Of a DNA stretch of 16,826 nucleotides, positions 7,926-15,452 are shown in pieces; the stretch's first letter is position 1; every line of letters begins with the position of its first letter. Below the pieces are notes generated by a model that ran no database searches, was not told the origin of the DNA, and saw only the letters and a program-made list of their open reading frames with translations. The stretch is from an uncultured Gemmatimonadota bacterium (GTDB lineage Bacteria > Gemmatimonadota > Gemmatimonadetes > Gemmatimonadales > Gemmatimonadaceae). The stretch lies in NCBI GenBank assembly GCA_946479015.1, contig CAMLEQ010000028.1, forward strand, positions 1 to 16,826, read 5' to 3'. The translations under genes were made by a program, and so were the position numbers.

Positions 7926-7931
7926 AGGAGG
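7926..7931 (+). promoter_or_regulatory. Ribosome binding site fixing the di-heme gene start
   Basis: AGGAGG, a full consensus, is 5 bases before the ATG at 7937. It rules out the GTG-initiated longer frame beginning at 7910. Confidence 0.7.
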
Positions 7932-7936
7932 CACCC

Positions 7937-9442
7937 ATGCATGCGAGTCGCTACCCGCGCGGCCCGAAGACTCGGGATTCGTTCGTCATCTCGCCCGGCA
8001 CGTCCATCGGCCGCCAGCGACGCGGCTCCCGCCCCCTCCTCGCGGCGCTCGCCTCCCTGCTCGCCGCGGCCGCGCTCACCGCGTGCACCGACGCTCCGGT
8101 AGCGCCACGCGCGTCCTCGCGCGCCGACGCGCCGGTGGTCGACGATGCGCAGCGTGCTGGCCGCGCGCGCACGCCGCTCTCCGGCGGCGCGACGACGGTG
8201 TTCGACGTGAGCGCGAACGCGTTCGGGCAACCCGCGCCGAACCTGAGCGCCGGGGATGCGGCCCGTCACGCGGTGGGCGATGCGGCATTCTCGGCGGTGT
8301 TCGTTCCCGGGCCCGCGCCGGCGAACGCGGGGCTGGGCCCGGTGTTCGAGAACGTCGCCTGCGAGGCGTGCCACGTGGGCGACGGCCGCGGGCGCCCGCC
8401 CGCTCCGGGCGAGCCGTTCGCCACCATGCTCTTCCGCGCGAGCATTGCCGGCAGCGGACCGCACGGTGGTCCGAATCCGGTCGAGAGCTTCGGCACGCAG
8501 CTCGAGCTCCAGGCCATCCCGGGATTCTCGCCCATGCTCCAGGCCGGGGTGACGTACACCGATTCGCTCGCCACGTTCGGCGACGGATCGACCTTCGAGC
8601 TTCAGGTGCCACACTACTCGTTCCAGGGGATGTACGCCGCGCTCCCCGCCGAGATGCTCACCTCGCCGCGCGTGGCCCCGGTGGTGTTCGGCATGGGCCT
8701 TCTGGAGGCCGTGCCGGAGAGCGAGATCCTGGAGCGCGTGCGCGCGCACGACCGCGATGGCGTCTCCGGTCGCGCGAACATCGTGTGGGATGCCCGGGAG
8801 AGCAGATACGCGCTCGGCCGCTTCGGGTGGAAGGCGAACGTGCCCACGCTCGTGCAGCAGACCGCCGGCGCCTACAACGGCGACATGGGGGTGACGTCCT
8901 CCCTCTTCCCGGCGGAGCCGTGCGAGGGGACGCTGCCGGGGTGCGAGCGCCACGCGCCCGATGTGAGCGACGCGACGGTGGCGGCGACCACCTTCTACAC
9001 GCAGACGCTCGGCGTCCCGGCGCGCCGGAACATCGACGACCCACAGGTGCGCCGCGGCGAGGCGGTGTTCTACTCCTCGGGGTGCGAGCAGTGCCACCGA
9101 GCCACGCTGACCACCGGGACGCTCGATGGGGTTCCGGCGGTGGCGAACCAGGAGATCCACCCGTACACCGATCTGCTGCTGCACGACATGGGACCCGCGC
9201 TCGCCGACGGGCGCCCGGACTTTCACGCCTCGGGGAGCGAGTGGCGCACGCCGCCGCTCTGGGGGATCGGTCTCGTGCAGATCGTGAACGGCCACACCCG
9301 CTTCCTGCACGACGGGCGCGCGCGCTCGCTGCTCGAGGCGGTGCTCTGGCACGGCGGCGAGGCGACCTCCGCGCGTGAGCGGGTGCGACGCGCTTCCGCC
9401 GCCGCGCGCGCGGCGCTGGTCGCCTTCCTCGAGTCGCTGTGA
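7937..9442 (+). CDS. Di-heme oxidoreductase-like lipoprotein (DUF1111 / DHOR family)
   Basis: 501 residues. A long basic n-region and hydrophobic run end in the lipobox LTAC (Cys50), so the mature protein should be a periplasmic-facing lipoprotein. Two haem c attachment motifs are present: CEACH (142-146) and CEQCH (383-387). Between them stand DUF1111-like stretches: FGMGLLEAVPES, DRDGVSGRAN, RFGWKANVPTLVQQ and GVTSSLFP. The C-terminal part has PLWGIGL and HDGRARSLLEAVLWHGGEA, with His residues that could serve as distal ligands. The family is related in layout to MauG/bacterial cytochrome c peroxidases, and some members are annotated as thiol oxidoreductases; the true substrate is not known. 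It is a single gene, closed by GC hairpins. Whether it has any link to the sulfur operon 190 bases downstream is open, since a terminator-like element and a new promoter intervene. Confidence 0.88.
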   Translation: MHASRYPRGPKTRDSFVISPGTSIGRQRRGSRPLLAALASLLAAAALTACTDAPVAPRASSRADAPVVDDAQRAGRARTPLSGGATTVFDVSANAFGQPAPNLSAGDAARHAVGDAAFSAVFVPGPAPANAGLGPVFENVACEACHVGDGRGRPPAPGEPFATMLFRASIAGSGPHGGPNPVESFGTQLELQAIPGFSPMLQAGVTYTDSLATFGDGSTFELQVPHYSFQGMYAALPAEMLTSPRVAPVVFGMGLLEAVPESEILERVRAHDRDGVSGRANIVWDARESRYALGRFGWKANVPTLVQQTAGAYNGDMGVTSSLFPAEPCEGTLPGCERHAPDVSDATVAATTFYTQTLGVPARRNIDDPQVRRGEAVFYSSGCEQCHRATLTTGTLDGVPAVANQEIHPYTDLLLHDMGPALADGRPDFHASGSEWRTPPLWGIGLVQIVNGHTRFLHDGRARSLLEAVLWHGGEATSARERVRRASAAARAALVAFLESL

Positions 9443-9447
9443 CCCGC

Positions 9448-9466
9448 GCGCGCGCCCGGCGCGCGC
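9448..9466 (+). terminator. GC hairpin immediately after the di-heme gene
   Basis: Two 8-base GC-alternating arms (9448-9455 and 9459-9466) pair around a 3-base loop starting six bases after the stop codon. It lacks a T-run. Alternating GC self-pairs easily, so pairing may shift. Confidence 0.35.
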
Positions 9467-9520
9467 CGCGAGGATCGCCGCCCGCGAGCTCGGCCACGGG
9501 GTGAGGCTGGTGACGAGGGC

Positions 9521-9551
9521 GGCGCGGGGAGACCGAATCGAGCCCCGCGCC
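9521..9551 (+). terminator. Second hairpin before the sulfur operon promoter
   Basis: GGCGCGGGG (9521-9529) pairs perfectly with CCCCGCGCC (9543-9551) around a 13-base loop, and can be extended outward with a one-base bulge. It ends ten bases before the -35 element of the next promoter, so it may insulate that promoter from upstream transcription. Confidence 0.4.
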
Positions 9552-9561
9552 CGCCGGTCCC

Positions 9562-9590
9562 TTGACACGTCGCGGCGAGTATTCTACTAT
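9562..9590 (+). promoter_or_regulatory. Near-consensus sigma-70 promoter of the sulfur operon
   Basis: TTGACA (9562-9567) is a perfect -35. After exactly 17 bases comes TACTAT (9585-9590), one or two changes from the -10 consensus. Transcription would begin near 9597 and enter the rhodanese gene starting at 9631. It is the strongest housekeeping promoter visible in the window. Confidence 0.8.
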
Positions 9591-9607
9591 TAAGTTGATT
9601 AGTAGAA
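9582..9607. promoter_or_regulatory. Palindromic operator overlapping -10 and transcription start
   Basis: TTCTACTA (9582-9589) and TAGTAGAA (9600-9607) form a perfect 8+8 inverted repeat with a 10-base spacer, in an AT-rich island. It covers the -10 element and the expected start site, the classic place for repression. The obvious candidate ligand is the ArsR-family regulator encoded last in this operon (12635-12967); ArsR/SmtB-type dimers bind dyads of similar size. The assignment is inference. Confidence 0.65.
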
Positions 9608-9630
9608 CGCTTCCCGCAGCCCCTCGTGCC

Positions 9631-10287
9631 GTGAGCACCCTCGCATCGCCAATACTGAGTCCCGACGACCTCGTGCGCCTCCGCGCCGAGCGTCCCGAGG
9701 CCCGCCTCCTCGATGTCCGCACCCCGGCCGAGTTCGAGGCGCAGCACATCGACGGCGCCTACAACGTCCCGCTCGACACCCTGCCCGAGCACGGACCCGA
9801 GATCCAGGCGACCGTTCTCGCGCCCGTCATCCTCGTCTGCCGCTCCGGACAGCGCGCTCGCAAGGCGGAGGAAGCGCTCCGCGGCGCCGGCATGGCCGAC
9901 CTGTACGTGCTCGACGGCGGCATCGCCGCCTGGCTCGCCGCCGGCCTGCCCGTGCGCGAGGGCGCGCCGCGCCTTTCCCTCGAGCGGCAGGTCCGCATCG
10001 CCGCCGGTACGCTCGCGGCTGCCGGCGCGTTCCTCGCCCTCTTCGTGAACCCTCTGTTCGCCGCGATCCCGGCGTTCGTCGGCTCGGGACTCGTCTTCGC
10101 CGGGGTCACCAACACCTGCGCGATGGGAATGCTCCTCGCCAGGCTCCCCTACAACCGCCCCGCGAGCTGCGACGTGCCGGCGATGGTCCGCGCATTGACC
10201 ACCGGCGCGCGTCCGCCGCTGGCGGAGCGCCCGCCGCGCCCCGTCGCCGAGGATGGCTGCGCGCCGGGCACGATCTGTGGGCGCTGA
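9631..10287 (+). CDS. Rhodanese with C-terminal YgaP-like membrane domain
   Basis: 218 residues from the GTG at 9631. The rhodanese domain (about 8-110) has LLDVRTPAEFEAQHIDGAYNV and the active loop CRSGQR with catalytic Cys70, ending DGGIAAWLAAGLPV. Then SLERQVRIAAGTLAAAG begins a YgaP-type two-helix membrane hairpin (about 120-170), with FAGVTNTCAMG including Cys163. In E. coli YgaP carries sulfane sulfur at the inner membrane, next to the ArsR-family gene ygaV. Here it is the first gene of a sulfur operon. The frame opens earlier, but upstream TTG codons at 9562 and 9595 lie in the promoter or at the transcription start, so the GTG is the only sensible start; its ribosome site is weak. The tail after about 176 carries three more cysteines (180, 210, 216). 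Confidence 0.88.
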   Translation: MSTLASPILSPDDLVRLRAERPEARLLDVRTPAEFEAQHIDGAYNVPLDTLPEHGPEIQATVLAPVILVCRSGQRARKAEEALRGAGMADLYVLDGGIAAWLAAGLPVREGAPRLSLERQVRIAAGTLAAAGAFLALFVNPLFAAIPAFVGSGLVFAGVTNTCAMGMLLARLPYNRPASCDVPAMVRALTTGARPPLAERPPRPVAEDGCAPGTICGR

Positions 10288-10299
10288 CGCTCCCCGACG

Positions 10300-11115
10300 A
10301 TGCTCCCCCTCGGCTTCGCCCTCGCGGCGCTGATCGGCGTCTCGCTCGGCCTCCTCGGAGGCGGTGGCTCGATCCTCACCGTCCCGGTGCTGGTCTACGT
10401 GCTCGGATTCGGTGCGAAGCCGGCCATCGCGATGAGCCTTCCCATAGTCGGCATCACGAGTCTCGCCGGCACGCTGCTGCACTGGCGCCTCGGCAACGTG
10501 CGACTCCGCACCGCGATTCCATTCGCCCTTCTCGCCATGACCGGCGCATACGCGGGAGCGCGCCTGGCCGTGCTCATGAGCGGAGCGACGCAGCTCGTGC
10601 TGCTCGCCGTGGTGATGCTCGCCGCGGCGGCGTCGATGCTGCGCGGCCGCCGTGCCGGCACTTCGGACTCGGCCACGGCCGAGTCTCCGTCCCGGCTCGT
10701 GCTCCTCGTGCCCGCCGCCATCGCGGTGGGCCTCCTGACGGGTGTGGTCGGGATCGGCGGCGGATTTCTCGTGGTCCCCGCGCTGGTTCTGCTCGCCCGC
10801 GTCCCGATGCGGCAGGCCGTGGGCACGTCGCTCTTCGTGATCGCGCTGAACTCCGTCGCGGGCTTCGCCGGCTATCTCGGGACGGTGCCCATCGACTGGG
10901 CCTTCCTCGCCGGCTTCACCACGGTGGCCATCGCCGGCGCGTTCGCCGGCACCGCCCTCGTGCGGGTCGTCCCGGCGGCCACGCTGAAGCGCGGCTTCGG
11001 CGTGTTCCTCATCGCCGTGGGCGCCTTCGTGCTCTACATGAACCGTGGCGCGCTCGCCGGTGCCACCTCGAGCGCCACCGGCGCGCGGACCAGCCGACTT
11101 GCGGCCGCGCGCTGA
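10300..11115 (+). CDS. TauE/SafE-family sulfite/sulfur-anion permease
   Basis: 271 residues with about eight hydrophobic segments in two repeated halves. The halves start with the family's glycine-rich signatures: GLLGGGGSILTVPVLV (about 17-32) and GVVGIGGGFLVVPALV (about 148-163). A polar linker (about 115-132) separates them. Members export sulfite, sulfoacetate or related anions; next to a persulfide dioxygenase, whose product is sulfite, the likely cargo is sulfite or thiosulfate leaving the cytoplasm. The gene begins 12 bases after the rhodanese stop with no clear ribosome site, which suggests translational coupling. The protein contains no cysteine. A similar permease sits in staphylococcal cst and in bigR-type operons (known context). 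Direction and substrate are inferred. Confidence 0.88.
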   Translation: MLPLGFALAALIGVSLGLLGGGGSILTVPVLVYVLGFGAKPAIAMSLPIVGITSLAGTLLHWRLGNVRLRTAIPFALLAMTGAYAGARLAVLMSGATQLVLLAVVMLAAAASMLRGRRAGTSDSATAESPSRLVLLVPAAIAVGLLTGVVGIGGGFLVVPALVLLARVPMRQAVGTSLFVIALNSVAGFAGYLGTVPIDWAFLAGFTTVAIAGAFAGTALVRVVPAATLKRGFGVFLIAVGAFVLYMNRGALAGATSSATGARTSRLAAAR

Positions 11116-11145
11116 TCGACGACGCGTAGTCCGGAGGTTTCGACC

Positions 11146-12615
<1,470 letters not shown>

Positions 12616-12634
12616 GGGATTCCTCGGGGATCAC

Positions 12635-12967
12635 ATGACCAACACCAGATTGACTCCGGAAAAGATCACCCTCGTGGCCGAACGCTTCCGCGTGCTCGCC
12701 GAGCCGGCGCGACTGCACATCATGACCGCGCTGCGCGAGGGGGAGCGCAGCGTCGGCGAGCTGGCCGATGCCACGGGACTCGGCACCGCGAACGTCTCCA
12801 AGCACCTGCAGCTCCTGCACGCCGCCGGTTTCGTCACGCGGCGCAAGGAGGGGCTGCACGTCCGCTACGCGCTCGCGGATCGGGACGTCTTTCGATTGTG
12901 CGACATCATGTGCGGGCGGCTCGAGGCGGAAGCCGAGAGCCGCCGCCGCGTGCTGGCGAAGCGCTGA
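12635..12967 (+). CDS. ArsR-family transcriptional regulator, probable sulfur/redox sensor
   Basis: 110 residues, the usual length for the family. Winged helix-turn-helix: FRVLAEPARLHIMTAL (18-33), then SVGELADATGLGTANVSKHLQLLHAAGFVTRRKEG (39-73), with the recognition helix around TANVSKHLQLL, and a beta-wing ending HVRYAL. The only cysteines are Cys89 and Cys93 in RLCDIMCGRL of the last helix. BigR/SqrR-type persulfide sensors have one cysteine near residue 42 and one near 107; the first is absent here (Gly41-Glu42), so if it senses persulfide the chemistry must use the CxxxC pair. It starts 19 bases after the dioxygenase stop, with CGGGGA 4 bases before the ATG. Being last in its own operon suggests autoregulation via the palindrome at 9582-9607. 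Confidence 0.88.
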   Translation: MTNTRLTPEKITLVAERFRVLAEPARLHIMTALREGERSVGELADATGLGTANVSKHLQLLHAAGFVTRRKEGLHVRYALADRDVFRLCDIMCGRLEAEAESRRRVLAKR

Positions 12968-12980
12968 CCACGTCCGATGT

Positions 12981-13020
12981 CCCGCGCGCTCGAGGAGTCG
13001 CACCCCTCGAGCCGCGCGGG
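12981..13020 (+). terminator. Hairpin closing the sulfur operon
   Basis: Arms 12981-12995 and 13005-13020 pair over 15 bp with one bulged base around a 9-base loop, 13 bases after the ArsR stop. This is the longest hairpin in the window. There is no T-run, so termination may need Rho or may be partial. Confidence 0.5.
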
Positions 13021-13062
13021 CGCACGTGCTCCCACTACCCTCATCGTCATCGCCACAGTAGT

Positions 13063-13088
13063 GTCCTCCGATGAGCTCGACGGAGGAC
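13063..13088 (+). promoter_or_regulatory. Start-codon hairpin of the DNA polymerase gene
   Basis: GTCCTCCG (13063-13070) pairs perfectly with CGGAGGAC (13081-13088), leaving a 10-base loop that begins with the ATG at 13071. No ribosome site precedes this ATG; the only GGAGG nearby is downstream of it, inside the right arm. It may limit or regulate initiation. Function is inferred. Confidence 0.4.
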
Positions 13089-15452
13089 GAATGGCTGCTG
13101 GGCTGGGACCCGACCCCCGGGATCGTCTCCGTCCACGCGAGCATGGAGGGGCAGGCGCTCGTCTGGCGCCGCATCCCGGAAACGGGCGCGCTCGTCCGCG
13201 AAGCCGAGCGCTTTCGCCCCTGGTTCCTCCTCGCGCACCTCGACGACCTGCGCCACCTGGGGGATCGCCGCGGCCGCGAGGGTGACCCGCGCGCGAGCGT
13301 TCAGCATCGCGAGCTCGACGGCCCCGGCGAGCTACGGCATCTCGTCAGCGCCGACGATGGCCGCGCGCTCGTCGCGGCGCTCCTCCGCGGCGCGTCGGAG
13401 CGGCTGGGAAGACGGATCGGCCACCTCGGCGAGCTGGATCGCGAGAGCATCCTCGCCCTCCCGCCGGAGGAGCAGTACCTCGTCGCCACCGGGCGCACGT
13501 ACTTCCGCGACCTCCCGTTCGACCAGGTGCACCGCCTGCAGTTCGATCTCGAGACGACGGGACTCGACGCGCGCCGCGACCGCATCTTCATGATCTCGGT
13601 GCGCTACCACGGCGGCGAGACCGAGGTGCTGGAAGCGCCGGGGGAGGACGACGCGGCGGAAGCCGCGCTCATCCGCGAGCTGCTGGAGCGCGTCCGCTCG
13701 GCCGACCCCGACGTCATCGAGAATCACAACCTGCACGGCTTCGATCTCCCCTTCCTCCACCAGCGCGCTCGCGCGCTCGGCGTGCCGCTCGCGCTCGGCC
13801 GCATCGTGGATGGGAGGCCGGCGCTGCTCCGGGAGCGCGCGGCGCGGCGTGGCGTGGCCGCGCGGACGCACACCGGCGCGTTCGACGACCGCCGTCGCGT
13901 GCGCTTCACGGCGCCGGGGCGCGAGGCGGTCGACACCCTCGACGCCGTGCGGCGCCACGACTTCTCGACGCGCGAGCTGCCAGGGCACGGGCTCAAGGCG
14001 GTCGCCAGGCACCTGGGGATCGCCGCCCCCGATCGCGAGTACATCCCGGGCGACCGGATCCACGACACCTACCGGACCGACCCCGATCGGGTGCGGCGCT
14101 ACGCCACCGACGACGTGGAGGAAGTCGCCGCGCTCTCGCGCCTCCTGGGCGGCGCCGCGTACGCGCTCGCGCGAATGGTTCCCCGCCGCTACGAGCGCCT
14201 GACCGATGCCGGCCCGGCCACGGGGATCATCGATCCCCTGCTCGTACGCGCCTACCTGCGTGCGGGAAGCGCGCTTCCCATCCACGAGCAGAGCGATGGC
14301 ACTCCGCACAGCGGGGCGGCGCTGCACCTGTTCGCGTCCGGGGTGGCGCACCGCGTGGTGAAGGCGGACGTCGCGAGTCTCTATCCGTCGCTCATGCGCG
14401 CGTATCGCATCGGCCCCTCACGCGACCGCCTGGGCGCGCTGCTCGCGCTCGTCGATGGGCTCGTGGAGCGCCGCCTCGATGCAAAGGCGCGGGCCCGCGC
14501 GGCGCCGCGCGGCTCGCCGGAGCGCCACACGCACGAGGCGATGTCCGCCGCGCTGAAGATCGTGGTGAACTCGGCGTACGGCTACCTGGCGGCGGGCGGG
14601 CTCACGCGGTTCGCCGACGTGCACGCCGCCAACGAGGTGACGCGCCGCGGCCGCGAAGTGCTGGCCCTCATCTGCCGCGAGCTCGAGGCGCGCGGCGTCA
14701 CGCTGCTCGAGGCGGACACCGACGGCGTCTACTACGCGGTGCCGCCGGCGTGGAGCGAGAGCGACGAGCGGCGTGTCGTGTCCGAGATCGGCGCGCTCCT
14801 CCCTCCCCTGGTGCAGCTCGAGTTCGAGGGGCGGTACGCCGCGATGCTGTCGCACGAGCCGAAGAACTACGCGCTCCTCGGGTACGACGGCACCCTGCGC
14901 CTCACGGGGGTGGCGTTCCGCTCCAGCCGCTCGGAGCCGTTCGGCGAGGCGTTTCTTCGACGCGCGATCGAGCGGTTGCTCATCGGCGACATCCCCGGCG
15001 TTCGCGAGAGCTTTCTCGCGACCATCGCCGCGCTCCGCGCCCGGGCGCTCCGGACGTACGACGTCTCGTCGCGGGTGCGCCTCACGAAATCCCCGGAGGC
15101 GTACCGCGCCACGCGGGCCGCCCGGCGGGAGCCGCCGTACGAGGCGCTGCTCGCCGGCGGCCACACCAGCTGGCGGGTGGGCGACTCGGTCCGCATCTAC
15201 CGCAGGCAGAACGGGGAAAGCGCGCTCGCCGGCGGGACCGCATCACAGGCGGACGACGATCCCTCGGCCAACGCTCCGCGCGACTACGACGTCGACCACT
15301 ACGTGCGACTGCTGCGCGAGACCTTCGCGCAGCGTCTCGCCCGCGCCTTTCGCCCAGCGGACTTCGCCACCGTCTTCGCCGATCCCGACCAGCTCCCGCT
15401 GTTCACGGCGCCGCTCGAGGCGATCCGCACCATCCTCACCCGTCAGGGATGA
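13071..15452 (+). CDS. Family B DNA polymerase with 3'-5' proofreading exonuclease
   Basis: 793 residues, close to E. coli Pol II in length. The exonuclease motifs are intact: Exo I FDLETTGL (Asp159, Glu161), Exo II ENHNLHGFDLPF (Asp225), Exo III YATDD (Tyr344, Asp348). Polymerase motif A is ADVASLYPS (Asp433), motif B LKIVVNSAYGYL (Lys496, Asn500, Tyr503-Gly504), motif C EADTDGVYY (Asp549, Asp551), followed by a KNY motif (598-600). Near the end QLPLF (774-778) resembles the sliding-clamp pentapeptide that Pol II also carries near its C-terminus. All catalytic residues being present argues for an active enzyme, probably in repair or lesion bypass rather than main replication. It is preceded by the operon-closing hairpin and lies alone; no SOS-like box was found by eye. 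The start is assigned at the first ATG giving the full N-terminus, which has no ribosome site. Confidence 0.92.
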   Translation: MSSTEDEWLLGWDPTPGIVSVHASMEGQALVWRRIPETGALVREAERFRPWFLLAHLDDLRHLGDRRGREGDPRASVQHRELDGPGELRHLVSADDGRALVAALLRGASERLGRRIGHLGELDRESILALPPEEQYLVATGRTYFRDLPFDQVHRLQFDLETTGLDARRDRIFMISVRYHGGETEVLEAPGEDDAAEAALIRELLERVRSADPDVIENHNLHGFDLPFLHQRARALGVPLALGRIVDGRPALLRERAARRGVAARTHTGAFDDRRRVRFTAPGREAVDTLDAVRRHDFSTRELPGHGLKAVARHLGIAAPDREYIPGDRIHDTYRTDPDRVRRYATDDVEEVAALSRLLGGAAYALARMVPRRYERLTDAGPATGIIDPLLVRAYLRAGSALPIHEQSDGTPHSGAALHLFASGVAHRVVKADVASLYPSLMRAYRIGPSRDRLGALLALVDGLVERRLDAKARARAAPRGSPERHTHEAMSAALKIVVNSAYGYLAAGGLTRFADVHAANEVTRRGREVLALICRELEARGVTLLEADTDGVYYAVPPAWSESDERRVVSEIGALLPPLVQLEFEGRYAAMLSHEPKNYALLGYDGTLRLTGVAFRSSRSEPFGEAFLRRAIERLLIGDIPGVRESFLATIAALRARALRTYDVSSRVRLTKSPEAYRATRAARREPPYEALLAGGHTSWRVGDSVRIYRRQNGESALAGGTASQADDDPSANAPRDYDVDHYVRLLRETFAQRLARAFRPADFATVFADPDQLPLFTAPLEAIRTILTRQG

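Noticed and set aside
7580..9568. Long minus-strand extension of the VOC frame (to 921 codons)
   Set aside because: It runs antisense through the di-heme gene, has an Arg/His/Gly-rich composition without domains, and the VOC gene has a well-placed ribosome site at 7580-7583.
9562..9630. Upstream TTG starts (9562, 9595) for the rhodanese gene
   Set aside because: The first is the -35 box itself and the second lies at about the transcription start, so neither can be translated from this promoter.
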